From Pseudomonadota bacterium (GTDB lineage Bacteria > Pseudomonadota > Gammaproteobacteria > Magnimaribacterales > D2472), in NCBI GenBank assembly GCA_028404565.1, contig JAOOBR010000010.1, forward strand, positions 1 through 40,191: a stretch of 40,191 nt of DNA, in the 5' to 3' direction. This document shows positions 15,226 to 25,280 of this stretch, piece by piece. The translations under genes were made by a program, and so were the position numbers. Position 1 is the first letter of the stretch, and each line of letters begins with the position of its first letter. A model generated the notes under the pieces. It saw only the letters and a list, made by a program, of their open reading frames with translations. It had not been told where the DNA came from and made no database searches.

Positions 15226-15945
15226 ATGGAAGTCCTTAGAGTTAAAAATATATCAAAGTCTATTAAAAATAAGCAAATTATTAATGAGATCTCATTTGAT
15301 ATTTCAGAGGGCCAAATTGTTGGACTTTTGGGACCTAATGGTGCTGGTAAAACGACAACTTTTTACTCAATCTTAGGATTAATAAAAATAGATAGTGGAG
15401 AAGTTTTTCTTGATAACAAGGATATAACTATGATTCCTCCTCATAAAAGAGCCGAAGTTGGAATGAGCTATTTGCCTCAGGAACCATCTATATTTAGGAA
15501 CCTATCAGTAAAATCAAATATTTTAGGCGTCGCAGAAAGAAATTTTTTAAAAAAAGAAGATCTTATTAATTTTTATCAAAATACAATTACAGAGTTTGGT
15601 CTTGAGTCTATTGAGGATACAATGGGTTATGTGTTATCAGGCGGGCAAAGAAGAAAAGTTGAAATAGCTCGATGTTTAGCTTCAAAACCAAAAATAATAC
15701 TTTTAGATGAGCCCTTTGCTGGCATTGATCCTCTTGCTATTCAAGATATTAAAAATGTTTTAAAGAGCCTTTCTGACAAAGGTATTTGTATCTTAATAAC
15801 TGACCATAATCTGAGAGAAACCATAGATATATGCAATTACTCAATTGTCATAAAAGATGGAAGTATCCTTGATAAAGGTGAAAAAGATTATCTTATAAAC
15901 AGCTCGCTTATTAAAGAGGAATACTTTGGAACAGTTTTTGATTGA
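15226..15945 (+). CDS. lptB: LPS export ABC transporter ATPase LptB
   Basis: Cytoplasmic ATPase that powers LPS extraction by LptB2FGC. The 239 residues have Walker A GPNGAGKTTT (about 36-45), Q-loop SYLPQEPSIFRNL (about 80-92), the signature LSGGQRRKVEIARCLA (about 139-154), Walker B IILLDEPFAGIDP (about 159-171) and H-loop ITDHN. The characteristic LptB pattern VGLLGPNGAGKTTTFY is complete. It starts two bases after the lptA stop. In many gammaproteobacteria rpoN follows; here mgtE does, with TGATG overlap. Confidence 0.97.
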   Translation: MEVLRVKNISKSIKNKQIINEISFDISEGQIVGLLGPNGAGKTTTFYSILGLIKIDSGEVFLDNKDITMIPPHKRAEVGMSYLPQEPSIFRNLSVKSNILGVAERNFLKKEDLINFYQNTITEFGLESIEDTMGYVLSGGQRRKVEIARCLASKPKIILLDEPFAGIDPLAIQDIKNVLKSLSDKGICILITDHNLRETIDICNYSIVIKDGSILDKGEKDYLINSSLIKEEYFGTVFD

Positions 15946-17282
15946 TGGAAACCTACAATCAAGAAAAGATTTTTGAGATATTAAGCAAAAAATCTGAAGA
16001 TAAATTTATTCAGATTCAAAGAATCCTCTCTAAAATGGATTCGCATGAGATTGCTCACTGTCTTGAATCAACTCCCTCAGAGCAGCGAAAAGTAATTTGG
16101 TCAATTATAGATAAATCGAATGAAGCCGATGTGCTGAGCGAATTGGGCGAAGAAATTCAGCAAGATTTATTTGATGAAATTTCCAATGAAGAACTGCTAG
16201 ATTTAGTTCAGAACCTTGAATTAGATGAGATGGTTGATATTCTTCAGAACCTTCCTCAACAAAGAATAAGTTTTCTTTTGTCTAAGATGACTAAAATAGA
16301 TAGAGAAAGGGTTGAGATGGTCTTAGAGTATCCTGAAGATTCTGCAGGTGGCTTGCTTAATAACGATATTATCAGCGTCCAACAAGATTCTACTCTTAAT
16401 TTAGTTCTTGAATATCTCAGATCAATTGGTGATATCCCAGAAAATACAGATAAACTGTTTGTAGTCTCTAAGAACAATAATTTTATTGGCGAGCTAAAGA
16501 TTTCGAAAATTATCAGTTCAAATCCAGAGCTTAAAGTATCAGATGTTATGAATGACAAACCGCATTCTTTTATGGTCAATGAATCTGATAAAGAAGTTTC
16601 TAAATTTTTTGAACAAAATGATCTTATATCTGCTGCAGTAGTTAATGATAAAAATGAGCTCATTGGAAGAATCACCATTGATGACGTCGTGGATGTCATT
16701 ATTGAGGATGCAGATCAAAACTTTTTGAGCATGGCTGGAATTGCTGAAGATACTTTTTCTCCCCCAGCAAGGGCTGCGCGAAAGAGGATTGTTTGGCTTG
16801 GGCTTAATCTCATCACAGCATTCGTAGCAGCCTTAGCAATAAATATTTTTCAAGATGCAATTGATAAAATAGTATACCTAGCTGTTTTGATGCCAATCGT
16901 TGCAAGCATGGGAGGAGTTGCGGCAACCCAGACTTTAACAATTGTATTGAGGGGATTAACGTTAGAGCAAATCTCAAATTCGAATCTTGGGTGGCTTTTT
17001 AAAAGGGAGCTAGCGGTTGCAATCCTCAATGGAATCATTTTGTCTTTTATAATTAGTTTAGTTACTTATGTTTGGTTTAATCAGTTAATTCTTTCAGCGC
17101 TAATTGCTGCAGCAATGATAATAAATCTTCTAAGCTCAGTTGTTGCAGGAGTTTTTGTGCCTATTATCTTAAGAAGATTAAATCAGGATCCTGCTATAGC
17201 TGGGAGTGTTATTGTGACAACAGTGACTGATGTTGTAGGTTTTGTTTCTTTTCTGGGCCTAGCAACAATATTTCTACTATAA
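15945..17282 (+). CDS. mgtE: Magnesium transporter MgtE
   Basis: Mg2+ channel/transporter gated by cytoplasmic Mg2+. From the ATG at 15945 it has 445 residues: an N-domain of helical superhelix type (to about 130), two CBS domains (about 130-255, the first beginning near YPEDSAGGLL) and a five-helix membrane domain (about 280-445) with PIVASMGGVAATQTLTIVLRG and PIILRRLNQDPA, plus the terminal TTVTDVVGF. A TTG three bases earlier is also in frame, but the ATG overlaps the lptB stop as TGATG. The end overlaps yhdP by 6 bp tail to tail. Confidence 0.95.
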   Translation: METYNQEKIFEILSKKSEDKFIQIQRILSKMDSHEIAHCLESTPSEQRKVIWSIIDKSNEADVLSELGEEIQQDLFDEISNEELLDLVQNLELDEMVDILQNLPQQRISFLLSKMTKIDRERVEMVLEYPEDSAGGLLNNDIISVQQDSTLNLVLEYLRSIGDIPENTDKLFVVSKNNNFIGELKISKIISSNPELKVSDVMNDKPHSFMVNESDKEVSKFFEQNDLISAAVVNDKNELIGRITIDDVVDVIIEDADQNFLSMAGIAEDTFSPPARAARKRIVWLGLNLITAFVAALAINIFQDAIDKIVYLAVLMPIVASMGGVAATQTLTIVLRGLTLEQISNSNLGWLFKRELAVAILNGIILSFIISLVTYVWFNQLILSALIAAAMIINLLSSVVAGVFVPIILRRLNQDPAIAGSVIVTTVTDVVGFVSFLGLATIFLL

Positions 17283-19238
17283 CCTTTCTAGATTTGGAGA
17301 ATTCAGCGGTCCCTTCACTGAGTATTCTATAGTTGAAATATCTTCAATCTGATCTTCAAAAACATTTCCAATAATTGCTGTTCCAGCAGCTACGCCAAGA
17401 CCACCAAAAATAGCTGCATACCAAGGTATATTTTCTTGAAGATTTAATTTTAAAGATAGTTCAAGATCTAACTTTTCAAAAGAACCAGCATTATCTTTGA
17501 TAATAAAGCCATTCCAATCCATATTTCCGAAATCAGCCTCAAAAGAAAAGTCATCAACAATCCTCCCATAATTTTGAGAAAAGATTATACTTCCGCTCCC
17601 TCTTTTAAACTTTATATATTCATCTGTTGACGATCCGTCATAACCATCAAAAAATGATTGAATGTTTAACAAGCCAATTAGATTTAGTAAAGCAGAGTTC
17701 GGATTTCTTTGGTTTATTTGGAAATCTTTAGTTAAAAAATCCATACTTCCTTCTATATTTCTAAGTTCTAGAAGATTGTTCCACTGAATATTTATATTCG
17801 ACCTAAAATAATTTATTGATGGAAAATTTTTAAGCTTTAAAGCTTCTTTAATATTATTGAATTCATATAAACCTTTAATTTTGTAAAAATCTCGGGCTGT
17901 ATTAATAGAAAAATAAGCAGGCTCATTTTCATAGTTAGATATTTTTAAGAAGTCGCTATCAATATTTATGTCATTCAATGTGAGGACATCTCCATTCTTA
18001 AGATAATAAAAATCTATTTCGTTGAATATTGCATCATTAAGACTTACATTCTCTCCTGTTACCCTGAACTTTAAGTTTGGAAGAATAAAATTTTCTTCTT
18101 CAGAGTCTCTAAAACTAAAATTAATATTTGAGTCATAAAGATTAATTCTAAAGAAGCTCGAATCATCTCTGACTAAAGATCCTTTAAGATTTTCACTATT
18201 AAAGTCTAAAGTAAGATTTCCTTCATTGAAGTTTCCTGTCAACTCAATAGAGGACTCTTTATCTGAAAAGAAATTGAATGCAGATGAATTTTGTATTTCA
18301 TTGCCAGAAAGATATAGATTTATCTTGAGGTCATTAAAAGAAATAAAATTTTGTGAAAATACATTATTGAAATCTTCAATAAATATATTAGTCTTAATAT
18401 TAAATCCATCTTGGAGATATTTAATATCTGAAAGATCTTGGAAACTTATAAAACCAAAATTCTTATTTTTATTGTTTCTGAAGTCAGCAAAACCTGTTGT
18501 AAAAAGCTGAATATCATTTTTAAAGTTTAAAACTCCCAGTGGAAGAATGTTTTCAGCGTATTCATTAATAGATTTGTGATAAGAAATGTAATTCAATTGC
18601 ATTGTATCTACATTTAAAAATCCTGAAATTTCTTCAAATGGAAGGTCTTCGAATGAGCCTTTATCAAGTTTTATTTTAACTTCTTTTAGATCTGCAGTTA
18701 TGAATGCTCGTTTAGTTGTTAATTTTCTTTCAGATCCTAAATTAAGAATTACATCTGAAATTATTAATTCATTATTGATGCTAATATCAGCTTCATCTAT
18801 GAATTCAAAATATAGCTCCTCGATGTTGCCATCATCAATTATGTTTAATAAATTATTCTTGAGTGCAATAGAGTTTTCTGGGAGTAACGAAGTATAATCC
18901 TCTGTTTTAATTTGTGTTGCGTATATTTTTAGATATTTTATTCTTTTTAGATCATCAAAAAAATATCCAAGCATGTTGAGCCCTATCTTAAGATTAATAA
19001 TTTTAATATCGTCATTTTTACTTTTGAGAACAACATCTTCAAATATCAATTCTGGATATAAGGGATTCTTATTTGAAACTACCTTTTTAAAGCTAAATGA
19101 GTAATCTTGATACTTATATCTTTCAAAACCCCCAGAAAAAAGTTCAGGCTTGCTTAGAAACAAAAAATACAATAATGAAATAGCTATAAGTGGTGAAATA
19201 ATCACCAATAAAAACCTTAATAAAAAAGTATTATTCAT
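17277..19238 (-). CDS. yhdP: Shortened AsmA-like protein of the YhdP family
   Basis: YhdP belongs to the AsmA-like bridge proteins thought to carry phospholipids from inner to outer membrane. The 653 residues have one N-terminal membrane helix (about 8-28) and then a long region of beta-rich repeats. The C-terminal pattern is FGGLGVAAGTAIIGNVFEDQ followed by a short hydrophilic end with EYSVKGPLNSPNLERL, which is typical of YhdP. E. coli YhdP is about 1266 residues, so this copy is about half length yet uninterrupted. It follows mreD by one base, as downstream of mreBCD in other gammaproteobacteria, but without rng and maf between. Confidence 0.82.
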   Translation of the reverse strand: MNNTFLLRFLLVIISPLIAISLLYFLFLSKPELFSGGFERYKYQDYSFSFKKVVSNKNPLYPELIFEDVVLKSKNDDIKIINLKIGLNMLGYFFDDLKRIKYLKIYATQIKTEDYTSLLPENSIALKNNLLNIIDDGNIEELYFEFIDEADISINNELIISDVILNLGSERKLTTKRAFITADLKEVKIKLDKGSFEDLPFEEISGFLNVDTMQLNYISYHKSINEYAENILPLGVLNFKNDIQLFTTGFADFRNNKNKNFGFISFQDLSDIKYLQDGFNIKTNIFIEDFNNVFSQNFISFNDLKINLYLSGNEIQNSSAFNFFSDKESSIELTGNFNEGNLTLDFNSENLKGSLVRDDSSFFRINLYDSNINFSFRDSEEENFILPNLKFRVTGENVSLNDAIFNEIDFYYLKNGDVLTLNDINIDSDFLKISNYENEPAYFSINTARDFYKIKGLYEFNNIKEALKLKNFPSINYFRSNINIQWNNLLELRNIEGSMDFLTKDFQINQRNPNSALLNLIGLLNIQSFFDGYDGSSTDEYIKFKRGSGSIIFSQNYGRIVDDFSFEADFGNMDWNGFIIKDNAGSFEKLDLELSLKLNLQENIPWYAAIFGGLGVAAGTAIIGNVFEDQIEDISTIEYSVKGPLNSPNLERL

Positions 19239-19239
19239 T

Positions 19240-19713
19240 TTAAAGTTTAGTTTTCTTTATTAAGAATTTACCGAGACTTGGAACGAAGAGATAGGTAAAA
19301 AATGCAGAAAAAAAGCTAATGAAAACGATTAAATACTGAAAATTCATTGTTGAAACTAAAATACCTTTAAACCCGACAAAAAAAACTGTAAAAAAGCTAA
19401 AAGTTGCTGTTATTTGTAAAGTTGAAAACATTCTCAACCTGAAGTAGTTATAGTTGATTAAGAGAATAGATAAAGTGAATAATGTTGCATTAAGACCAAA
19501 AAAAGTATTTTGGTGAAGATCAATTATAAAACCAATGTAAGCACCAAATAAGGAATTAATCTTTTGCGGATTTCTAAAACATAAGTAACAAAGAAATAGA
19601 TAGGTTGTGTTCGAAACTATAAAAAAATCTATTAGAAAAAGATTAACTTGAGAGTCAAAAAAACTAAGTAATATAAAGATTACAGTCAAAAAAACTAATT
19701 CTGATAGTTTCAT
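19240..19713 (-). CDS. mreD: Rod shape-determining membrane protein MreD
   Basis: Integral membrane protein of the elongasome (157 residues). Five or so hydrophobic segments span most of the length (about 5-22, 30-46, 52-66, 72-90, 100-145). The second half contains GLNATLFTLSILLI. It overlaps the end of mreC by one base and precedes yhdP. MreD is poorly conserved, so the call comes from size, topology and the mreB-mreC-mreD order. Confidence 0.88.
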   Translation of the reverse strand: MKLSELVFLTVIFILLSFFDSQVNLFLIDFFIVSNTTYLFLCYLCFRNPQKINSLFGAYIGFIIDLHQNTFFGLNATLFTLSILLINYNYFRLRMFSTLQITATFSFFTVFFVGFKGILVSTMNFQYLIVFISFFSAFFTYLFVPSLGKFLIKKTKL

Positions 19714-20534
19714 TAGAGAAGAACTCCAAAATAATTTGATGTTAAGGGGTCTGCATTTAAATCAATTATTATTCTAACCTCTTTAGGGGTTAAATCTTGG
19801 ATTTCATAAATGCTTCCAATTTCAATTCCCTTTGGAAATATGCCGCCCAGTCCAGATGAATAAATCTTTTGTTTTAAATCAAAATCTTTATCCCCCAAAG
19901 TTAAATCAACATCACAGAATATTTTTTTAGGTATTCCTAATCCACTCGCTTCACAATAAAAATTATTTTCATTTTGAATAGGTATCCTATGGCTTTTATC
20001 GCTTAACAAAACTACTTCAAATAGGCTCCTGTTAACTTTAATTGTTTGTCCTACTATCCCCTCAGGATTTATTACGACTTTAAAAGAATCAATATCACTT
20101 GATACTTCAGGCAGCAAAAACATTCTATGCTTATCGCAGCATCTATATTGATTAACATCAAAATCCACAACCTTTGCAGGAATTAACTTTAAATCTAACT
20201 TTTCCAAAGTTGTTACATCAAAGAAAATATTTCTATTTAAAATCTTCTTATTAGAAATAATATAATTCTCAATTAATTGCTTGTTGAGTTCTTCTTTTAA
20301 GTTTTGATTTTCTTCCTTAGCTCTTCCTGTATCTCGTATACTTGAAAGAGATCTATATAGGGGTCTTGCAATGTACTCACTAGAAAATACTCGAATAAAT
20401 ATCGAAGAAGACTTGTAAAAATTCTGAACAGGCTTAAAAGCATCAAATCTAAAATCAACAAATAAGATTGATGAGCAAATAACAAAAGTCGCAATCAACA
20501 TAAACCTTGATGATCTATCAGGCAATCTTGCCAT
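19713..20534 (-). CDS. mreC: Rod shape-determining protein MreC
   Basis: Bitopic elongasome scaffold of 273 residues. One membrane helix (about 12-28) is followed by a coiled coil (about 68-95, rich in E, N, L and K). The periplasmic beta domain (about 110-273) contains VVINPEGIVGQTIKVNRSLFEVVLLSD in parts and SGLGGIFPKGIEIGSI. The ATG lies one base after the mreB stop. Length is slightly short of E. coli MreC but complete in pattern. Confidence 0.93.
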   Translation of the reverse strand: MARLPDRSSRFMLIATFVICSSILFVDFRFDAFKPVQNFYKSSSIFIRVFSSEYIARPLYRSLSSIRDTGRAKEENQNLKEELNKQLIENYIISNKKILNRNIFFDVTTLEKLDLKLIPAKVVDFDVNQYRCCDKHRMFLLPEVSSDIDSFKVVINPEGIVGQTIKVNRSLFEVVLLSDKSHRIPIQNENNFYCEASGLGIPKKIFCDVDLTLGDKDFDLKQKIYSSGLGGIFPKGIEIGSIYEIQDLTPKEVRIIIDLNADPLTSNYFGVLL

Positions 20535-20535
20535 A

Positions 20536-21585
20536 TTACTCAGTTGATAATAGGTCTATATTGTATTTATCTATTATTTCTAACGCTTGGCCTCCACCTC
20601 TTGCGACGCAGGTAAGGGGGTCTTCAGCAATAATAACTGGTATTCCGGTTTGGGATGAAATTAATCGATCTAAATCTCTCAACAACGCTCCTCCTCCTGT
20701 TAAGACAATACCTCTTTCTGCTATATCTGCAGAGAGTTCAGGTGGGGATAGCTCAAGCGCATCCCTTATTCCTCGAACAATACCATTAAGCGGATCTTTC
20801 ATAGCATCATAAACATGATCACTTGAAAGACTAAATGTTTCAGGAATACCCTCTGCTAAGTTTCTACCAGTAACCATCATTTCTTGTTTTTCAGAGTCCT
20901 CAGACGCACATCCGATTGTTTGCTTAATTTTCTCAGCCGTTGATTCTCCTATAACACATCCATAATTCCTTCGAATATAGGAGACAATTGATTCATCCAT
21001 CTTATCTCCTCCGATTTTTACTGATTCAGCATAGACAACTCCGTTTAATGCAAGTATGGCAATTTCAGAAGTACCGCCACCAATATCTATTACCATGCTT
21101 CCGCTAGCTTCCTCAACAGGCAGCCCTGCTCCTATTGCTGCAGCCATTGGCTCTTCAATAAGTTTTACGTCTCTAGCTCCTGCTCCAAGAACAGATTCCC
21201 TTATAGCTCTTCTTTCAACTTGAGTTGATCTACATGGAACACAAACTAGTATCCTTGGACTTGGTTTTATAAATCTTTGCTCATGAACAGTAGCTATAAA
21301 ATGTTGAAGCATTTTCTCTGTTACCTGGAAGTCAGCTATAACTCCATCAGATAAGGGCCTTATTGCGGTAATATTACCTGGAGTTCTTCCAAGCATCTTC
21401 TTTGCTTCAGCGCCAACGGCAACAACAGTCTTTTGACCTCTGGATTCTCGAATTGCTACTACTGAAGGTTCATTAAGCACTATTCCTACATCTTTTGTAT
21501 AAATCAATGTATTAGCAGTTCCAAGATCTATTGATAGATCATTTGAAAAAAGTCCTCTAGCTGTTTTGAATAAGTTAAATTCCAC
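20536..21585 (-). CDS. mreB: Rod shape-determining actin MreB
   Basis: Actin-like ATPase that orients the lateral-wall elongasome. From the chosen GTG at 21585 it has 349 residues, with [18 protein letters not shown] at the start and phosphate loops [12 protein letters not shown] and [30 protein letters not shown] lies near the end. A TTG at 21597 would add four residues. The GTG is preferred because TGAGGA sits five bases before it as Shine-Dalgarno. It is divergent from gatC across about 74 bp that holds both promoters. Confidence 0.97.
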   Translation of the reverse strand: MEFNLFKTARGLFSNDLSIDLGTANTLIYTKDVGIVLNEPSVVAIRESRGQKTVVAVGAEAKKMLGRTPGNITAIRPLSDGVIADFQVTEKMLQHFIATVHEQRFIKPSPRILVCVPCRSTQVERRAIRESVLGAGARDVKLIEEPMAAAIGAGLPVEEASGSMVIDIGGGTSEIAILALNGVVYAESVKIGGDKMDESIVSYIRRNYGCVIGESTAEKIKQTIGCASEDSEKQEMMVTGRNLAEGIPETFSLSSDHVYDAMKDPLNGIVRGIRDALELSPPELSADIAERGIVLTGGGALLRDLDRLISSQTGIPVIIAEDPLTCVARGGGQALEIIDKYNIDLLSTE

Positions 21586-21619
21586 AATTTTCCTCAAAAA
21601 TATATAAAATTACACTGCG

Positions 21620-21650
21620 TTGGGTTAACATCTCGCAACTTTAATATAAT
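21620..21650 (+). promoter_or_regulatory. Candidate promoter of gatCAB, near-leaderless
   Basis: TATAAT (21645-21650) lies nine bases before the gatC ATG at 21660, so the transcript would begin about three bases before the start codon. A TTGGGT at 21620-21625 is 19 bp upstream, a slightly long spacer. On the opposite strand a TTGCGA/TGTAAT pair with an 18-bp spacer could serve mreB in the same gap. Confidence 0.5.
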
Positions 21651-21659
21651 ATCCTATAT

Positions 21660-21941
21660 ATGGACAATAAAACAGTTGAAACTATCTCTTATTTAGCTAG
21701 ATTAAAGCTGGATAAGGATAAAAAAGAAAAAATTACAAAAGACCTAGAAAATATAATTGATTTCGTGGCTGAACTTCAAGATATTAATACTGAAGATATA
21801 ATTCCACTTTCCAATCCCTTAGAAAAATTAGCACCTAAAAGAGAAGACTCAGTGACCTCAAAAAGTAGAAAAGAAGTTTTTCTCTTGAACTCTCCTGAGT
21901 CAGATCAAGATTATTTTATTGTCCCAAAAGTTGTCGAATGA
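21660..21941 (+). CDS. gatC: Asp/Glu-tRNA amidotransferase subunit C
   Basis: Small stabilising subunit of GatCAB, which converts Glu-tRNA(Gln) or Asp-tRNA(Asn) to the amidated form. The 93 residues begin with the helix [11 protein letters not shown], followed by [19 protein letters not shown] and [16 protein letters not shown], all typical. It overlaps gatA by four bases (ATGA). No Shine-Dalgarno is visible; see the candidate promoter just upstream. Confidence 0.95.
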   Translation: MDNKTVETISYLARLKLDKDKKEKITKDLENIIDFVAELQDINTEDIIPLSNPLEKLAPKREDSVTSKSRKEVFLLNSPESDQDYFIVPKVVE

Positions 21942-23389
21942 GTATTAGATTTAAAACATTAGCTGAATTAAAAGAACTTTTAGAAAAAAAAGAGATATCT
22001 TCCTATGAGCTAGTAAAAGAAACCTTCAAAAATATTTCGTCAAGCAAAACGAATTCATTCATTACACTAGATGAAGAAGCAGCATTAAACAAAGCAAGAG
22101 ATTTTGATGAAGGTAAAGTTGATGGTGATCTCGCTGGAATACCAATTGCCCAAAAAGATCTGTTTTGTACAAAAAATTTAAGGACAACTTGTGGCTCAAA
22201 GATTTTAGAGAACTTTATTCCTCCCTATGATGCTACTGTTGTGGATAATCTCTTAGCAGCTGGCAGCATTTGTGTTGGAAAAACAAATATGGATGAGTTT
22301 GCAATGGGGTCCTCAAATGAAACTAGCTATTATGGGACAGTAAGAAATCCATGGGATCTTGAAAGAGTTCCAGGAGGAAGTTCTGGCGGTTCAGCAGCAG
22401 CAGTTTCAGAAGGTCTTGTTTGTGCTGCAACTGGAACAGATACAGGTGGGTCCATAAGGCAACCAGCTGCATTATGTGGAATTACAGGGATTAAGCCTAC
22501 CTATGGAAGAGCTTCAAGGTGGGGAATGATAGCTTTTGCTTCCAGTCTTGATCAAGCTGGGGCCTTTGCAAGAAATGCTGAGGATTGTGCTCTTTTACTT
22601 AATCATATTTGTAGTCATGACTCAAAAGACTCAACCTCAATTAGCGAAGAACGGGAAAATTATCTAGATAATATAAATAATAATCTTAAAGGTAAGAAAA
22701 TTGGCATTATTAAAGAGTTCGATATTTCTAGTCTGAATAAAGAAGTTCAGGATTCTTTTGAAAAATCAAAAAAAATTTTTGAAGCTTTGGGAGCAAACTT
22801 TGTCGAGGTTTCAATGCCAAATATTAAACTTTCTGTTCCAACTTATTATGTAATTGCTCCAGCTGAATGCTCATCAAACCTTTCTAGATTCGATGGAGTT
22901 AAATACGGCTATAGAGCAAAAGATGTCGACAATTTAGAAGAACTATACATAAAGTCAAGATCTGAAGGTTTTGGGGACGAAGTTAAAAGAAGAATTCTAA
23001 TAGGAACATATGTTTTATCAGCGGGTTTCTATGACGCTTATTATAAGAAAGCTCAACAATCTAGAAGAATGATAAAAAATGATTTTGTGGACGCTTTAAG
23101 TGAAGTTGACGTAATAATGTCTCCTTCATCACCAAGCTCTGCTTTTAAAATCGGTTCAAAAACTGAAGATCCAATTGAGATGTATCTAGAAGACCTATTT
23201 ACGATTTCTTCAAATCTTGCTGGCGTTCCAGCAATGTCTATACCTCATGGTTTTTCTGATGGTCTTCCTATTGGTTTGCAACTTATAGGAAATTATCTAG
23301 AGGAATCAAAGATATTAAATTTTGCTCACCAATATCAAAAAAATAGTGATTGGCATTTCAAAACTCCTAATCTTGGAGAAAGCTCATGA
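21938..23389 (+). CDS. gatA: Asp/Glu-tRNA amidotransferase subunit A
   Basis: Glutaminase/amidase subunit that supplies ammonia. The 483 residues belong to the amidase-signature family with the triad Lys73 (AQKDLF), Ser148 (GGSSGGS) and Ser172 (TGGSIRQPA). [11 protein letters not shown] and [16 protein letters not shown] are present as well. The C-terminal [13 protein letters not shown] is typical. ATGA overlap with gatC before and gatB after shows a tight operon. Confidence 0.98.
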   Translation: MSIRFKTLAELKELLEKKEISSYELVKETFKNISSSKTNSFITLDEEAALNKARDFDEGKVDGDLAGIPIAQKDLFCTKNLRTTCGSKILENFIPPYDATVVDNLLAAGSICVGKTNMDEFAMGSSNETSYYGTVRNPWDLERVPGGSSGGSAAAVSEGLVCAATGTDTGGSIRQPAALCGITGIKPTYGRASRWGMIAFASSLDQAGAFARNAEDCALLLNHICSHDSKDSTSISEERENYLDNINNNLKGKKIGIIKEFDISSLNKEVQDSFEKSKKIFEALGANFVEVSMPNIKLSVPTYYVIAPAECSSNLSRFDGVKYGYRAKDVDNLEELYIKSRSEGFGDEVKRRILIGTYVLSAGFYDAYYKKAQQSRRMIKNDFVDALSEVDVIMSPSSPSSAFKIGSKTEDPIEMYLEDLFTISSNLAGVPAMSIPHGFSDGLPIGLQLIGNYLEESKILNFAHQYQKNSDWHFKTPNLGESS

Positions 23390-24816
23390 GTTGGGAAACA
23401 GTAATTGGTTTAGAAGTTCATGCCCAACTGTCTACAAATACTAAACTCTTCTCCAGCGCATCAACTAAGTTTGGTTCAGAGCCAAATACGCAAGTTGATT
23501 TAGTTGATTTGGGTTTACCAGGAGTTCTTCCTGTTGTTAATAAGGATGCATTTAAAAAAGCAATAAGATTTGGATTAGCAATTGAAGCAGAAATTAATCA
23601 GGAATCTAGTTTTGATAGAAAAAACTATTTTTACCCCGATCTGCCAAAAGGTTATCAAATAACTCAAATGACAAAACCTATAGTAGAGGGAGGATCTATC
23701 GAAATTGATGTGGATGGAGATAAAAAAACTATAAACATTACAAGGGCGCATCTTGAGGAAGATGCTGGAAAGTCAATACATGATGCCTATCCGGATAAAT
23801 CTGTTATTGATTTAAACAGAGCAGGAACTCCCCTGCTTGAGATTGTATCTGAGCCAGAAATATCTAGCGCCAAAGAAGCTGTTTCTTACATGAAGGCTTT
23901 GCATCAACTTGTTACATTTCTAGATGTATGTGATGGTGACATGTCGCAAGGATCTTTGCGATGCGATGCGAATGTTTCTATCAGAAAGGTTGGTGATGCT
24001 GAGTTGGGCACTAGAACTGAGATAAAAAATATTAATTCATTTAGGTTTATTGAAAAAGCTATTAATTTCGAAATCAAAAGACAAATTAAACTACTAGAGA
24101 GCGGTGAAAAAGTTACCCAAGAAACACGGCTTTATGATAGTGGAAAGGATGAAACAAGACCTATGCGATCAAAAGAGTTTGCGAATGACTACAGATACTT
24201 TCCTGATCCTGACCTGCTTCCAGTAGTTATTTCTGATGATGAGATGGAGGAAATAAGAAGTACTTTCCCTGAACTTCCTGCAGATAAATCAAGAAGATAT
24301 ATTTCAGAATTCCAAATTGACGAAAGTGAAGCTGAAATTATTTCCTCGTCAAGAGAACTATCTAATTTCTTTGAGGTTGCGGTAGAATCTAAAAGTGATC
24401 CAAAACTTGCTGCTAACCTTATAGTTGGTGAAATTGGCTCCCTGCTTAATAAGGATAATATAAAGATAGATGAATCTAAACTTTCGTCAGATAATTTTAA
24501 TATTTTGCTTCAAAGAATATCTGATGGAACAATATCTAAAAAAATAGCAAAAACCATACTTGCTGAAATCTGGGAAACAGGCAGAAATGCAGATGAAATA
24601 ATTAATGATCAAGGATTGGTTCAGATTCAAGATGAGAACCTTCTTGAAGAAGTGATCACAAAAGTAATCAAATCAAATACAAAACAAGTTGAAGATTACA
24701 AAAATGGTAAAGATAAGCTATTTGGTTTCTTTGTTGGCCAAGTAATGAAAGAAACTCAAGGGAAAGCTAACCCTAAAGCAGTGAACGATTTATTGAAAAA
24801 AGCGCTAAATTCTTAA
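23386..24816 (+). CDS. gatB: Asp/Glu-tRNA amidotransferase subunit B
   Basis: Kinase/transamidase subunit that activates the tRNA-bound carboxylate with ATP. The 476 residues begin [20 protein letters not shown] and contain [20 protein letters not shown] [16 protein letters not shown], the Mg and ATP region HLEEDAGKS and [17 protein letters not shown], and [17 protein letters not shown] helical YqeY-like C-terminal tail runs from about 330 and ends in [16 protein letters not shown]. It ends in a 4-bp palindromic stop overlap (TTAA) with the convergent MaoC gene. Whether Gln-, Asn-tRNA or both are made cannot be told here. Confidence 0.98.
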   Translation: MSWETVIGLEVHAQLSTNTKLFSSASTKFGSEPNTQVDLVDLGLPGVLPVVNKDAFKKAIRFGLAIEAEINQESSFDRKNYFYPDLPKGYQITQMTKPIVEGGSIEIDVDGDKKTINITRAHLEEDAGKSIHDAYPDKSVIDLNRAGTPLLEIVSEPEISSAKEAVSYMKALHQLVTFLDVCDGDMSQGSLRCDANVSIRKVGDAELGTRTEIKNINSFRFIEKAINFEIKRQIKLLESGEKVTQETRLYDSGKDETRPMRSKEFANDYRYFPDPDLLPVVISDDEMEEIRSTFPELPADKSRRYISEFQIDESEAEIISSSRELSNFFEVAVESKSDPKLAANLIVGEIGSLLNKDNIKIDESKLSSDNFNILLQRISDGTISKKIAKTILAEIWETGRNADEIINDQGLVQIQDENLLEEVITKVIKSNTKQVEDYKNGKDKLFGFFVGQVMKETQGKANPKAVNDLLKKALNS

Positions 24817-25271
24817 GTGACCCAAAGACCAAGTTGTTCAGCAATAAAGGCTGGTTTTTCAGAGCCCTCTAGCTCCATAGTAACTTCGCTTTTAATAAGA
24901 AATTGACCTGGGTTCTTTTCCTTAACTTCTACAATCTTTGAGTGCATTCTTATTCTAGAATTTACAGGAACAGGTGCAAGAAATCTAATTTTATCTAATC
25001 CATAGTTTAGACTCATTTTTGAGCCCTCAACAACTAAAGCATTTTCCTCTCCCATTCCCGAAGTCAGAGATAATGATAAAAATCCATGCGCAATTGTTGA
25101 TCCAAATATTGGTGCAGCTTGTTCAGGATCAACATGAATAAATTGATGATCATTAGTCGCATCAGCAAAATTATTTATTCTTTCTTGATCAATAGTCAGC
25201 CACTCACTAGGTTCAAGCGACTTACCAACATAACTATCTAATTCTTCAGGTTTTACAAATGTCATTGGCAT
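24813..25271 (-). CDS. MaoC-family (R)-specific enoyl-CoA hydratase
   Basis: Hot-dog-fold hydratase expected to hydrate trans-2-enoyl-CoA. The 152 residues carry the MaoC catalytic pattern NDHQFIHVDPEQA (about 40-52, Asp and His), IFGSTIAHGFLSLSL just after, and the later LNYGLDKIRFLAPVPVNSRIR, which is typical of nodN/MaoC single-domain proteins. It follows the acyl-CoA ligase by about ten bases on the same strand, which suggests a shared acyl-CoA pathway. The exact substrate cannot be read from sequence. Confidence 0.88.
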   Translation of the reverse strand: MPMTFVKPEELDSYVGKSLEPSEWLTIDQERINNFADATNDHQFIHVDPEQAAPIFGSTIAHGFLSLSLTSGMGEENALVVEGSKMSLNYGLDKIRFLAPVPVNSRIRMHSKIVEVKEKNPGQFLIKSEVTMELEGSEKPAFIAEQLGLWVT

Positions 25272-25280
25272 AATGTTCTC

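Noticed and set aside
16256..16699. 147-residue minus-strand frame inside mgtE
   Set aside because: Antisense shadow with low complexity rich in S, T and L; mgtE is intact on the other strand.
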